A stretch of DNA of 64,000 nt from Erinaceus europaeus (lineage: Eukaryota > Chordata > Mammalia > Eulipotyphla > Erinaceidae), in the NCBI RefSeq assembly GCF_950295315.1, contig NC_080162.1:74307729-74371728 (forward strand), read 5' to 3'. The notes below the pieces were generated by a model. The model saw only the letters and a program-made list of their open reading frames with translations, did not search any database and was not told where the DNA came from. Shown piece after piece: positions 11,951 to 22,614 of this stretch. Made by a program: the position numbers and the translations under genes. Numbering within the stretch: the stretch's first letter is position 1; every line of letters starts with the position of its first letter.

Positions 11951-12156
11951 CCCAGGTGCTGGGTGGTGGTGCACTTAGTTAAGTGCACATGTTACAATGC
12001 ACAGGGACCCAGGTTCAAGTCCCCAGTCCTCACCTGCTGGGGGGAAGCTTCACAAGTGGTGAAGCAGTGTTGCGGGTCTCTCTCCCTCGATCTTGACTTC
12101 CCTCGTTCTCTCAATTTCTGGCTACCTCTATCCAGTAAATAAATACAGGTAGTAGA
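11951..12156 (+). mobile_element. tRNA-derived SINE
   Basis: GGTGCTGGGTGGTGGTGCAC head, GGTTCAAGTCCCC, CAATTTCTGGCTACC, and AATAAATAC tail. Confidence 0.88.
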
Positions 12157-12327
12157 AAAAAGTAATCCAAATGTCATATAATAAAAGATTTTTAAGTTAG
12201 TACTGGTGCAAACTATGACAAAGTAACGTGTCCGACACATTTTATATATTAATACTATCTTTTAAAAGAATGTTTAGGAGCCATAAAAATTTCTTGATAC
12301 AATATTAACTAAAAAGGTCAGATTAAG

Positions 12328-12545
12328 GGGCCAGGTGGTGGTGCACCTGATTAAGTGCACATATTACCGTGTACAAGGGCCTAGGTTCAAGTCCCCGGCC
12401 CCCACCTGCAGGGGGAAAGCTTCACGAGTGGTGAAACAGCTGCAGGTATCTCTCTGTCTCTCTTTATTTCTAACTATCTCCTCCTCCCCTCTCAATTTCT
12501 CCCTGTCTCTATCCAATAATAAATAAATACAAATATTTTTTAAAA
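12328..12545 (+). mobile_element. tRNA-derived SINE
   Basis: GGGGCCAGGTGGTGGTGCACC head, TGCAGGGGGAAAGCTTCACG, and AATAATAAATAAATAC tail. Confidence 0.9.
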
Positions 12546-13434
12546 GGGCATATTATAAACTTGTCTGTCAATTGGACATAATTAAAAAATATATGATGAA
12601 ATATTAGCCAATTTGTTTATTTAGATAATAGTTTGATAATAATAAATCTATGTCAGCAGACCTGAGGCAGTGATGGGGATGAACGGATGTGGGTAATGAG
12701 GTTGGGGTTGGGGCCCAGCAGCCACAGTGGAGGGAGATGATGACACTTTGGTACTGGGTAGAGTGAGATGATAGATGTTTTCATGAGATGTGAAATTGTA
12801 TCTTTGAGACAACAAATGTCTTATAAAACAGCACTTCTCCAGTAAAAAGCAAATGCCTTCATCAAATTAGTTTTTAACAAGTATTCTTTATGTTAGTGCT
12901 AAAATCTGACATAAGACATCCTATGGTTTTATATATTCTCTTGTTCACTAGAATATTTTTCTCCCCTTTTTCAATGTACAGTGGTACAGATATTTAGAAC
13001 TGGTGTTCCTTGTTCTGTTAGAAACATCAAGGAAGAAAAAAGAAGTGAGACCTTCTCTGTAAGACCAAGAAGACATAAAAAATAATCATGATATTGTTAT
13101 TTTGATTCTATGTAAAGTGAGGTGAGGCAGGGCTGAACAGAAGGGCTTTAAGGGATAGAACAGAAGCAGTTTGAGAATGTCAGGACCATCTCTGCCCTTG
13201 GAGGCAACTTCACAAGATTCTTGTTACCCTCAGCTGCAACCATAAAAACTACTGTATTGTGAAAGGCTTGAGGTTTTTTTTTGTAATAAAGGGGTTCTAA
13301 AGAAATATGGTAAACTCAGTCCCTCCTCCCCAGGAGAGCCGTGCTCACATTCCTGTAGATGTTTGGTAATTGGAACCCCACATACAAGATTCTACTCTAG
13401 GTCAACATTTCTTCTTCCCTAAGATCCTGTTTAC
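12546..13434. other. Intron 1 of copy A, proximal part
   Basis: No repeat recognised. 13230-13434 aligns with 46730-46859 of copy B. Confidence 0.55.
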
Positions 13435-13492
13435 CTGAGGCCAACTTGACCAGGAGCAAAAGGAGTGCAAGAGTGAGCAACGAGGACTTCAT
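13435..13492 (-). CDS. DEFB126: DEFB126-like copy A, exon 1 (signal peptide)
   Basis: Signal-peptide exon too short to appear as an independent ORF. It starts at ATG 13492-13490 and ends with a phase-1 G before donor GTAAAC (RC of 13429-13434). It encodes 19 residues beginning MKSSLLTLALLLLL, a Lys plus a long Leu-rich core ending LAS, close to human DEFB126 MKSLLFTLAVF. The split codon with exon 2 gives Gly20. The intron is about 5.6 kb and filled with SINEs. Copy B has the same exon length and 15 of 19 identical residues. Confidence 0.9.
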
Positions 13493-13637
13493 GGTTCTTC
13501 AGAGAGAGAAGGTAGTGGGTTCTATGCAGTCCAGAATTCTTGGTTCACTGTGACTCTGAACACAGCTCTCTGATGTTCTTCCTGGTCTGGATTGTGCTCA
13601 TCCAGTGGAATACAAGTGTCAATCATAATTTCAGTCC

Positions 13638-13650
13638 ATTGGTCAATTGG
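13638..13650 (-). promoter_or_regulatory. Candidate CCAAT boxes upstream of copy A
   Basis: Two CCAAT motifs on the minus strand (RC of ATTGG at 13638-13642 and 13646-13650), about 150 bp upstream of the copy A start codon, in a stretch well conserved with copy B. No clear TATA box is seen, and the transcription start is unknown. Confidence 0.35.
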
Positions 13651-13719
13651 TCAGTAACTCTAGTGGAGGTAACATCATTCAGAGTCCTGTACTAGTTATG
13701 CCCTCAAGGGGAAGTGTAA

Positions 13720-14205
13720 GATTTAGAAAAAAGGCCTTAATAAAATGAATAGCCATTTGGAAAGATACTTATAGGAAGCACTTAGAGAGGTGCCCTGTTC
13801 TTTCAATCTTCTGTTCTGGTTCTGTCAGAATAATTATCTTTCTGCATTTCAGAAGTGACCTGTATCTTTTCCTAAAATACAACACATTTTTAAACACTGA
13901 TTATAAACTCTGTCTTGAGTATTATTGTTCTCTGTAGGGAGCAGTAACTAAGCAATTACTTATTAACTGAATAAATTAATATTATGATGATAAACTATTT
14001 ATTCAGAGATTGTTTTAGAGAGGTATGCCATGTACAAAGATATTTGTATCTTTGCCCATTTGGCCTAGCAATAGTGAGTCACAAAAATGAAGTGCTGTGC
14101 ATCTGTGAGAGGGTGAGTCAGTTTTTCTTTTTAATTTTTCTTTAATTTTTTCCATTTTTCTTTTTAAACATATTTTTGGGTGACAAATACATTGAAAACA
14201 GTATA
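13720..14205. other. Upstream flank of copy A, duplicon sequence
   Basis: Aligns with 47120-47480 (TAATTATCTTTCTGCATTT shared). No ORF or repeat recognised. Confidence 0.6.
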
Positions 14206-14422
14206 TAGGGCCTGAGTGGTGGTGCACTTGGTAGAGCACATATGTAACCATGAGTTAGGAACCTGGGATCCCGTCCCCAGTCCCTACAAGTAGGGGAAAA
14301 GCTTCATGAGCAGTGAAACAGTGTTGCCAATTTCTCTCTCTCTCTCTCTCTCTTACACTTCCCCTTGCCTTTAGATTTCTTTCTTTTTTCTATCCAATAC
14401 ACAAACAAAATAAATAAGAAGA
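14206..14422 (+). mobile_element. tRNA-derived SINE
   Basis: GGGCCTGAGTGGTGGTGCAC head, (TC)n body, and ACAAAATAAATAAG tail. Confidence 0.85.
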
Positions 14423-15396
14423 GTAGTAATGATTTTATTTATGTGAAAAGTTACATGTGGATTATAGGTAAATGCATTAACTCTAAGAGTACAAGGCAGG
14501 GTTGGCCAGAAAATTTGCTAGGGAGGCTATCTGCTTTGTAATAGGCAGGACTCAGGTTGCTCCTGAGTCTTTCTCTTCCACTGTCACTCTGAAAAAGTTG
14601 GCCAGAGTGACAACAACAGAAAGAGTTCAAGGTAGCTGCCACTCTAGTAGTTGTTGTCTGACACAATTTGGGACATACACTCAAAAAGATTTTGTGTTAA
14701 ATTTTTTGAGTGTCCCAGTATTTCAAGTAATTAAAAGGATATTAATGATTTAACAATGATCTCCAAGATTGTAAGGTAAGGGGTACAATTCCATGCAGTT
14801 CCCACCACCAGAGTTCTGTGTCTCATCCCCTCCATTGGAAGCTTCTTTATTCATTATCCCTCTGGGCTTATGGACCAAAATTCTGGCTTCTGTAATTGTT
14901 TCTCTATTGAATATGGGCATTGGTAGGTCAATCCATACCCCCAGCCTGTTTCTATCTTTTCCTAGTGGGGCAAGGATCTGGAGAGGTGACTTGGTAAGAT
15001 CATCTGCCCAGGGAGGTCAGGATGCCATCATAGTAGCATCTGCAACTTGGTGGCTGAAATGCGATAGATATAGAGGAGAACAATATGTTTAATAAACAGC
15101 AACCCAAAAGGTAGTAATACAGCAAATGAGATTAGGGGTTTTCATGTTGGAAGAAGCTAGGAAGTTTATTTTAGGTATGTTACAAGGTGTCCAGTAATTT
15201 ATACCCGAGTTTGATAGCTAACCTGCAAGTGGACTAAAAGTATTATCTAGGGAGATGGTGTCATAATTGAGAATAGGGCTAGAAAGCTGGATTAGGGCAG
15301 AGAGTAGCTCCCAAACATGAGGAACCATTAACTATTTACCCCATCCCATCTGACTTAGGACCCACATAAATTTATATTTAGTACAGAAGTGTAACC

Positions 15397-15582
15397 TCTT
15401 CTTCTTCTTCTTCTTCTTCTTCTTCTTCTTCTTCTTCTTCTTCTTCTTCTTCTCCTTCTCCTTCTCCTTCTCCTTCTCCTTCTCCTTCTCCTTCTCCTTT
15501 TCTTTCTCCTTCTCCTTCTCCTTCTCCTTCTCCTTCTCCTTCTCCTTCTCCTTCTCCTTCTCCTTCTCCTTCTTCTTCTTGC
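15397..15582. repeat. (CTT)n / (CTTCTC)n microsatellite
   Basis: Pure CTT at 15397-15452, then CTTCTC units to 15570. The Arg- or Lys/Glu-rich open frames on the minus strand are products of this repeat. Confidence 0.95.
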
Positions 15583-15755
15583 GTTTGCCCTTCTTCCGTA
15601 GCCAGTCAACAGCAAAGCTGTCAGGAGCTGCTTGTTGCTGGCTTTGAAAGTGACTAGGATCCATGTGGATTCAGTTGGCTAGGAAGGATCGTCAGTTTCC
15701 CCAATGAATGGGTACTCACGGGATGCACCACTAGAAGGTCGATCCAATGCAACCC
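15400..15755 (-). mobile_element. Unidentified retroposon-like insertion with (GAAGAA)n tail
   Basis: Flanked by a 10-bp direct repeat TGTAACCTCT (15390-15399 and 15756-15765), and L1 UTR sequence resumes exactly across it. On the minus strand it has about 180 bp of non-repetitive sequence (15755 to about 15580), then a long GAA/GAAGGA tract (15570-15400). The 180 bp are not L1 or any SINE family in this window. An ATG at 15664 opens a frame beginning MDPSHFQSQQQAAPDSF that runs into the repeat; it may be a fragment of a retrocopied mRNA or an undescribed SINE. I do not recognise it. Confidence 0.6.
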
Positions 15756-16321
15756 TGTAACCTCTAAGTCCCTGTTAGTCTGAGTTCACAGTCCATAGTC
15801 ACAGTCAAGAACATTCTAGGCTTCACTCATTTCAGGACCAGTCTCCCATAGTGGCAGAGTAGGCTGACCCAGCCTCCCTTTGGAGAATGGGAAAGTTCCT
15901 ACCATTGCTGCTCTATAGCCCAAGAGGGCTTATGATGGTGTTCCTGATGGAAGTGACCAGCGATGCTGGAGAGAGGGATCTATTAAAGGTCTAGGCCCAT
16001 CATATCTATGTGGAAATCCAAGGATTCCCTGATTAGAGCCTTAGATGATGGGATAACCTGGTATTGACAAAAAAGGCCATCATTAAAGTGAGCCAGTCTC
16101 TTGTCCTTATCCAGCTTTTGTAGTCCTTTCTTTACCTTATGAGCTTGGAATTTCTCCCAGTTGTTAAATCATTAAGTGTCATTTGTTGTATACAAACTGG
16201 TATTGGGTTTATGGGATTTGGCCTCAAATTGGGGAGTGAATGGATCTAGGGTTTACATGGGATCTAAATTAACCTTTAAGTTTCATTGCATTTTACTTGT
16301 TTGATGATTATAATAGAGGTT

Positions 16322-16566
16322 GTTTCTTTTTTTTTTTTTTTAAATTAGTGATTTAGTAATTATCGACAAGATTGTGGCATAAGAGGGATACAATTCCATA
16401 CAATTCCCACCACCAGAGTTCTGTATCCTGTCATCCTTCCATTGGAAGCATCCCTATTCTTTATGTCTCTGGGAGTATGGACCAAAGATCTCTATGGGGT
16501 GCAAAAGGTGGAAGGTCTGGCTTCTGTAATTGCTTTTCCACTGGACAAAGATGTTGACAGGTTGTA
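16322..16566 (-). mobile_element. L1 3' UTR fragment
   Basis: Poly(T), ATTAGTGATTTAGTAATTATC, then CTCTGGGAGTATGGACC. Truncated near 16566. Confidence 0.82.
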
Positions 16567-16593
16567 GAAGTTGTTTTTGATGCTTCTACTCTT

Positions 16594-16834
16594 TAAAAAA
16601 ATTTTTTATTTATAAATAGGAAACACTGACAAAACCATAGGATAAAAGGGGTACAACTCCACACAATTCTCACTACTAGAATGCTGTATCCCATCCCCTC
16701 CCCTGATAGCTTTCCTATTCTTTAACCCTCTGGGAGTATGGACCCAGGGTCATTATGGGGTGCAGAAGGTGGAAGGTATGGCTTCTGTAATTGCTTCCCC
16801 GCTGAACATGGGCATTGGCAGGTCAATCCATACG
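16594..16834 (-). mobile_element. L1 3' UTR fragment with imperfect target-site duplication
   Basis: TTTTTTATTTATAAATAGG start and the standard UTR. Flanks TGCTTCTACTCTT (16581-16593) and TGCTTCTTCTCTT (16835-16847) match at 12 of 13. Confidence 0.8.
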
Positions 16835-16999
16835 TGCTTCTTCTCTTGATCCCCTACCCTGTGATACTGCCTCTGCTGGCCTCTACTAAAGCAATACAAC
16901 TAGTGCTATCAAGCCATGCTTCACTTTGAACTGTATCCAGAGACGTAGAGCCTGAGATGTTAACCTTCCAACTCCAATACTATATTAAAACATAGTTTT

Positions 17000-17110
17000 T
17001 TTTTTTTTTTTTTTTTTAAAACCAGAGCACTGCTTAGCTCTCCCTTGTGTTGGTGCAGGGAATTGAACCTGGGACCTTGGAGCCTCAGGCATGAGAGTCT
17101 GTTTGCAGAC
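17000..17110 (-). mobile_element. SINE (CAGAGCACTGCTCAGCTCTGGC type)
   Basis: Poly(T), ACCAGAGCACTGCTTAGCTC, and CTTGGAGCCTCAGGCATGAG. Confidence 0.85.
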
Positions 17111-17215
17111 ATTTTGTGCCTGAGGCTTTGAAGTCCCAAATGCAATCCCCAGTCCTACCATAAACCACAGTTGAGTAGTGCTGTGGTCTCTGTCTCTCTC
17201 ATTAAAATAAGAAAA
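17111..17215 (+). mobile_element. SINE of the same family in opposite orientation
   Basis: TGCCTGAGGCTTTGAAGTCCC, CATAAACCACAGTTGAGTAG, and an AATAAGAAAA tail. Head-to-head with the preceding copy. Confidence 0.8.
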
Positions 17216-17390
17216 CATTTATTATTTGATTTCCTTCATTTAATTATTTATCTTACTATGGTTTTTATTTTCATTTCCTATTAATAAGCGGTATTTAACA
17301 TTTTCCTCTGTGTCTTTCTATGCATTATCTATGTCTTCTGCCCATTTTTATTGGCTTGCCTCATTTTTTGGATTTGTTTATTTATTTATA

Positions 17391-17639
17391 TTGCCGTCAG
17401 GGTTACCACTGGGGCTTGGTGCCTGCATGACAAATCCACAGCTCTTGGAGGCCATTTTTTCCATCTCTATTTTTTATTTGATAAGACAGAGAAAAATTTA
17501 GAGAGGAGGGGGAAATAGAGAGGGAAAGAGACAGAAAGCCAACTACAGTATTTGATTAACCACTCATGATGCTTTCCCCCAGTAAGCAGGGACTGAGGGA
17601 CTGAATCCAGGTCCAGATGTGCCACTACCCGACTGATCC
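17391..17639 (-). mobile_element. tRNA-derived SINE, diverged longest form
   Basis: GTCAGGGTTACCACTGGGGC and TCTTGGAGGCCATTTTTTCC at the left, degraded head CACTACCCGACTGATCC at the right. Confidence 0.78.
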
Positions 17640-17942
17640 TGGTTTGCTTGATTTTTCTTTTTTATTGTTGAGTTGTGTGAATTTTAAAGTATATACCAAT
17701 GCTTTGTCACAAGAATAGTGTGCAAATATCTTTTTTCCAATTGCTAGATCATTTTTTTAGTTAGCTATTAAACATTAGTTTAAATATTATATCTAGGAGG
17801 ATAATTTTATACAAATTTTTATGTTTATATGACTCTCCACACCCATGAATACAGTTTTAGTACCATTACAATCCAAAGAGATCCCTTGTAGTTCCCTTCC
17901 TTGTCCATTTTCCTCTGATATTCATCATAGTTTTTTTTAATT

Positions 17943-18194
17943 TTTAAAAAATATTTATTTATTTACCTTTTGTTGCCCTTGTAGTTTTTTATTGTTGTTG
18001 TAGTTATTATTGTTGTTGTTATTGATGTAGTCGACAGAGAGAAATGGAGAGAGGAGGGGAAGACAAAGAGGGGAGGAGAAAGAAACGACTCTCCTGCAGG
18101 TGGGGAGCTAGGGGCTCTAACCCGTATCCTTACACCAGCCCTTGCACTTCGCGCCACGTGCGCTTAACCCGTTGCAATACCACCCGACTCCCTC
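17943..18194 (-). mobile_element. tRNA-derived SINE (ERI-like, long type)
   Basis: TTATTTATTTACCTTTTGTTG tail, a body lacking part of the CCTGCTTCACC block, and CACCCGACTCCC head. Confidence 0.87.
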
Positions 18195-18386
18195 CACCAT
18201 AGTTTTTATAGAGTTATTTACATTTTTTTAAAAAAATTGTTTTAGTTCTCTTTATTTCACATGTAAATGAAACTGGTAGTTTTCATTCATCTCCCCATTT
18301 ATTTCACTTAACATAATGACCTTGAGTTCCATCTGCTTTGTCCCAAAAGTCACAATGTGACATTATTTAATGATAAAGTAGGGTTA

Positions 18387-18596
18387 GGGGCTGCGTGGTG
18401 GCGCACCTGGTCGAGCGCTCACATTATAGTGCACAAGGACCCTGGTTCAAGCTCCCGGTCCTACCTGCAGGGGGAAAGCTTCAGGAGTGGTGAAGCAGGG
18501 CTGCAAGTATCTCTTTGTCTCTCTCTTTCTTTATCTCTCCCTCTACTCTGGATTTCTGACTGTGTTTATCCAATAAATAAAGATAATTAAAAAAAT
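18387..18596 (+). mobile_element. tRNA-derived SINE
   Basis: GGGGCTGCGTGGTGGCGCACC head, GGTTCAAGCTCCC, and CAATAAATAAAGATAATT tail. Confidence 0.9.
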
Positions 18597-19080
18597 AGAG
18601 TAGGGTTATATGGAGTATTCCCCGCTCCACCCTACACAGCTTCTTTCTTTAGTTACCTGCTGGTGAGTATTAAGTTTGATTCCTTATTTTGGCTACTGTG
18701 AATAGTGTAGCTATGAACATAGTAGTACATTTATCTATCTATTTTAATCAGTGTTCTTTGGATATATACTTAAGAGTGGTATTACAGGGTCATAAAGTAT
18801 TACAATTTTTGTGGTTTTAATTAATTTTCAGTATGTTTTAAATTACATTTCTCTAATAGGAAGTGATATTGAACACTTTTTCATATATTTATTACTCATT
18901 TATATGTCTTCCTTACAGAAGTACTTATTCCTATTTTTTTTTGCCAACATTTCACTATGTTGCTGGCTTAGTATTTGCTGTAGAGTCATGTGATTTCTTT
19001 ATTCATTTTGGATATCAACCCTCCATTGGATGTCTGATGTGCAAAATATCTTCTCCCAAACTGATAAGCTGCCTTTTTTT

Positions 19081-19449
19081 GTTTGTTTGTTTGTTTGTTT
19101 TTTTCTTCCTCCTCCAGGGTTATTGCTGGGCTCGGTGCCTGCACCATGAATCCACCGCTCCTGGAGGCCATTTCCCCCCCCCCTTTTGTTGCCCTTGTTG
19201 TAGCTTCGTTGTGGTTATTATTATTGCCCTTGTTGACGCAATTCGTTGTTGGATAGGACAGAGAGAAATGGAGAGAGGAGGGGAAGACAGAGAAGGGGAG
19301 AGAAAGATAGACACCTGCAGACCTGCTTCACCGCCTGTGAAGTGACTCCCCTGCAGGTGGGGAGCCGGGGGCTCGAACCGGGATCCTTACGCCGGTCCCT
19401 GCGCTTTGCGCCACATGCCCTTAACCCACTGCGCCACCGCCCGACCCCC
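19081..19449 (-). mobile_element. tRNA-derived SINE (ERI-like, longest form)
   Basis: (GTTT)n, CTCCAGGGTTATTGCTGG, CTCCTGGAGGCCATTTCC, and well kept GGCTCGAACCGGGATCC. One of the best preserved copies. Confidence 0.93.
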
Positions 19450-19455
19450 AACTGC

Positions 19456-19655
19456 CTTTTTTTTTTGTATTTATTTATTATTGGACAGAGACAGGGAGAA
19501 ATTGAGAGGGGGCAGATAGAGAGCGAGACAGACCTACAGCACTGTTTACCACTTGTGAAGCTTTCCCTCTATAGGTGGGGACCAGGGGCTTGAACCTGGG
19601 TTCTTGTGCATTGCAATGTGTGCGCTTAACCAGGTGTGCTACCACTTGACTCTGT
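19456..19655 (-). mobile_element. tRNA-derived SINE
   Basis: TTTATTTATTATTGGACAG tail side, GCTTTCCCTCTATAGGTGGGG, and GTGCTACCACTTGACTC head. Confidence 0.85.
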
Positions 19656-19790
19656 GATTTCTTTCAACATGTAAAACCTTTTTAATTTGATGTAGTCCCA
19701 TTTTTCTTGATTTAATTTCTGTTGTCAAAGGGTGACATCTCCAAATAAATCTTTTATGTTGACATCCTGGAGTGTATTACCCTTGTTTAC

Positions 19791-20194
19791 TTTTTAAATT
19801 TTTTATAAAAAGGAAACACTGACAAAACTATAGGATAAGAGGGGTACAACTCCATACAATTCCCACCACCAGAACTCTGTATCCCATCCCATCCCCTGAT
19901 AGCTTTCCTATTCTTTAACCCTCTGGGAGTATGGACCCAGGGTTATTATGGGATGCAGAAAGTGGAAGGTCTTCTGTAATTGCTTCCCCACTGAACATGG
20001 GCGTTGACAGGTCAATCCATACCCTAGCTTGCCTCTCTTTTTCCCTAGTGGGGTGGGGTTCTGGGGAATTGGAGCTCCAGGACATATTGGTGGGGTTATC
20101 TGTCCAGGGAAGTCTGGTTGGCATCATGGTATCATCTGAAACCTGGTGGCGGAAAAGAGTTAACAAATAAAGTCAAACAAGTTGTTGACTAACC
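19791..20194 (-). mobile_element. L1 3' UTR fragment with target-site duplication
   Basis: TTTTTTATAAAAAGGAAACAC start, standard UTR blocks to GTTGTTGACTAA. Flanks CTTGTTTACTTTT (about 19780-19792) and CTTGTCTACTTTT (about 20196-20208) differ at one base. Confidence 0.85.
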
Positions 20195-20251
20195 TTGTCT
20201 ACTTTTACTTATTTTATGACTTCAGATCTAATACATAATTCTATTTTTTTT

Positions 20252-20372
20252 TTCTACCAGAGCACTGCTTAGCTCTGGTTTATGGTGGTGCTAGAAATTG
20301 AGCCTGGGAGCTCAGAGCCTCAGGCTTAAACGTCATTTGCATAGTCATTATGCTATCTCCCCAGCATTTTTA
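20252..20372 (-). mobile_element. SINE (CAGAGCACTGCTCAGCTCTGGC type)
   Basis: ACCAGAGCACTGCTTAGCTC, GAGCCTCAGGC, and CATTATGCTATCTCC. Confidence 0.82.
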
Positions 20373-20402
20373 GAAGGGTTGCACTTTATAAAGAAGTTTG
20401 CA

Positions 20403-20685
20403 GGGAGTCGGGCTGTAGTGCTTTGCGCAGGTGGAGCAAAGCACAAGGACCGGCATAAGGATCCCGGTTCGAACCCCGGCTCCCTACCTGCAGGGGCGTC
20501 CCTTCATAGTCAGTGAAGCAGGTCTGCAGGTGTCTATCTTTCTCTCCTCCTCTCTGTCTTCCCCTCCTCTCTCCATTTCTCTCTGTCCTATCCAACAATG
20601 ACAACAACAATAATAACTACAACAATAAGACAACAAGGGCAACAAAAGGGAATAAATAAATAAAATAAATATTTAAAAAAAAAGA
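20403..20685 (+). mobile_element. tRNA-derived SINE (ERI-like, long type)
   Basis: GGGAGTCGGGCTGTAG head, GGTTCGAACCCC box B, GGGCAACAAAAGGG and an (AATA)n tail. Confidence 0.92.
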
Positions 20686-20739
20686 AGTTTGCTACTTGCA
20701 GATTGCATAATACAACACATAAAAAAGTTGTATAGTCGT

Positions 20740-20785
20740 TACACACACACACAGACACACACACACACACACATACACACACACA
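20740..20785. repeat. (CA)n microsatellite
   Basis: ACACAC tract with a few G and T interruptions. Confidence 0.95.
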
Positions 20786-21434
20786 AGAGGAAAAGTAAGT
20801 TCAGTCAAGTGGTAGGATGTCTGTATGTAGAGACTAAATTTTGTATTTCACCACTTAATTGAATTCATTTGATTTTACCACTTGTGGTCGACCATTTCAG
20901 TTATCAGTTTGTTTCTGGTTCAGTCTTGAAAGGTTGTATGTGTGTAACAGTGTGCCTATTTTCATCTAGGTTATCCAATTTCTCTTATGTTATTTTGGGT
21001 TTCTGAAGTTATCACTTGTAATGCCACCTCTTTCTTCTTCTTCTTTTTTTTATCATGACTCTCTCTCTATTTTTCTTAGGGAGGATTTGATCTACCTTAC
21101 TTATTCTTCCATAGAACTTCACTAGGCTTCATTGGTCCTTTGTGTACTCTTTTTGGTTTCTATTTCCTTTATTTCTAATCTGATTTTTATCGTTTCACTC
21201 ATTATAAAACTTAGATCAAATTTAGTTCTGCCAATGTTTTCCTCTAAGTATCTGATGGTTTAACATCCAAATACTTGATCCATTTAGAATTTAATTTCAC
21301 ATTTGGTGAGATGAAGTTATTCAACTCCATTCTTCTGCATTTTTCAAACCCAATGTTTCCTAGCACCATTTGCTGAAGAATCTTTTTTGCATTTAATATT
21401 TTGTACCCTCTTATTCAAATTTAGATGTCCTATT

Positions 21435-22020
21435 TCTACCTCTGACACCATCTCCCCAGACAATACCTTTGGTTCACCTGCATGTTAGCTGTTGGGCTCA
21501 GGCAAAAATTAGTAAAGTCATGAATCCCTTGGAATATACCTAATAGACCTACTAGCTTTTTCTAAAATGGAGATACCAAATCTCATTTGTTAGATTCTTG
21601 CCTTTAGGTTCTTGATTATTAAATAATTTGTTCTACTTTATATCTTTATGCTTTTTCAGACACCAAGTTGCAAATGCTACCATGATGCCAAGCTGACTTC
21701 CCTGAGCAGACAACCTCACCAATGTACCTTGGGACCCCATATCTCCAAAGCCCTGCCCCACTAGGGAAAAATAGAAACAGGCTGGGAATATGGATTGACC
21801 TGCCAATGCCCATCCATGTCAAGCGGAGAAGCAATTACAGAAGCCAGATCTCCCATCTTATGCACCCCATAATGATTCTTGGTCCATGCTTCCAGAGAGA
21901 TAAAAAATAGGAAAGCTTTCAAGAAAGGGGATAGGATATGGAACTTTGGTAGTGGAAATTGTATGGAATTGTACCCCTCTTATCCTATGGTCTTGTCAAT
22001 ATTTTTTATTTTATAAATGA
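21435..22020 (+). mobile_element. L1 3' UTR fragment
   Basis: CTCTGACACCATCTCCCCAG start to TTATCCTATGGTCTTGTCAA and TTTTATAAATG end. Sense orientation, inside the old antisense L1. Confidence 0.85.
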
Positions 22021-22305
22021 ATTAAAATTAGATTTCCATAAGTACAGGGGGCTATGGATCTTAATCGTATTTCACCATTCAGTGTGTCTATTTTTGTTCC
22101 AAAATAAGTCAGTTTTGATTACAATGGACCTATAGTTTGAGATCTGGGAGTATGATTCCTCCAGTATTGTTCTATTTTCACAAGACTATTTTGACAATTC
22201 TAGATATTTTCTGGTTCTAGATAAACTTTTGTTCTATAAAAAATTATGTGACTTTAATGGGGATTACATTAAATTTGTATATGGATCTTGGTAGAATAGT
22301 CATTT

Positions 22306-22414
22306 TGGGTGTTGGGCAGTAGCACACCCGGTTAAGCACAGGTTGCAGGAAGCTCAAGGACAGACAAAAGGATCCCAGTTGGAGCCCCTGGTTCCCACCT
22401 GCAGGAGAGTAGCT
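22306..22414 (+). mobile_element. tRNA-derived SINE, cut by the assembly gap
   Basis: GTGTTGGGCAGTAGCACACC head and CCACCTGCAGGAGAGTAGCT, then Ns. Confidence 0.8.
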
Positions 22415-22614
22415 NNNNNNNNNNNNNNNNNNNNNNNNNNNNNNNNNNNNNNNNNNNNNNNNNNNNNNNNNNNNNNNNNNNNNNNNNNNNNNNNNNNNNN
22501 NNNNNNNNNNNNNNNNNNNNNNNNNNNNNNNNNNNNNNNNNNNNNNNNNNNNNNNNNNNNNNNNNNNNNNNNNNNNNNNNNNNNNNNNNNNNNNNNNNNN
22601 NNNNNNNNNNNNNN
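22415..22614. other. Assembly gap, 200 Ns
   Basis: Run of exactly 200 N between a SINE and an L1 tail. The true length is unknown. Confidence 0.99.

Larger units (their letters stand above)
3690..14205 (-). repeat. Segmental duplication, unit A (contains DEFB126-like copy A)
   Basis: Homologous blocks shared with unit B, by eye: 3700-3920 with 41670-42170 (GGACATGGACCTGAGG and flanks), 7400-7860 with 43170-43670, 7960-9500 with 43780-45020, 10310-10640 with 45820-46100, 11590-11640 with 46325-46375, 13230-14040 with 46730-47470, and a short match near 14180 with 48015. Between blocks each copy has its own SINE and L1 insertions. The outer edges are approximate because repeats mask them. Confidence 0.8.
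14740..16320 (-). mobile_element. L1 3' UTR, long form, interrupted
   Basis: ATTAATGATTTAACAATG start, GGCTTCTGTAATTGTTTC, and later UTR blocks to about 16300. Interrupted at 15400-15755 by an unrelated insertion. Confidence 0.8.
17216..22305 (-). mobile_element. Old minus-strand L1 ORF2, broken by many insertions
   Basis: Pieces at 17216-17390, 17640-17940, 18196-18386, 18596-19080, 19656-19790, 20895-21434 and 22021-22305 read, antisense, as decayed L1 ORF2 in order (for example CCATTTTTATTGGCTTGCC, GTGAATAGTGTAGCTATGAAC, GAGATCTGGGAGTATGATTCC). No frame remains open. Confidence 0.7.

Noticed and set aside
14451..14753. Overlapping 77- and 83-codon ORFs on opposite strands, considered as a third defensin exon
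   Set aside because: No CC pair in a defensin spacing, no GNW-like mature start and no splice acceptor in the right place.
15332..15664. 110-aa Lys/Glu-rich and 86-aa Arg-rich open frames
   Set aside because: Most of their length is the CTT/CTTCTC repeat; only the first 30 or so residues are non-repetitive, and these are reported as part of an unidentified insertion, not as a gene.
20403..20480. Box A and box B sequences in SINE heads considered as a tRNA gene
   Set aside because: They match the SINE head consensus repeated throughout the window and do not form a complete cloverleaf with an anticodon arm and CCA-type end.
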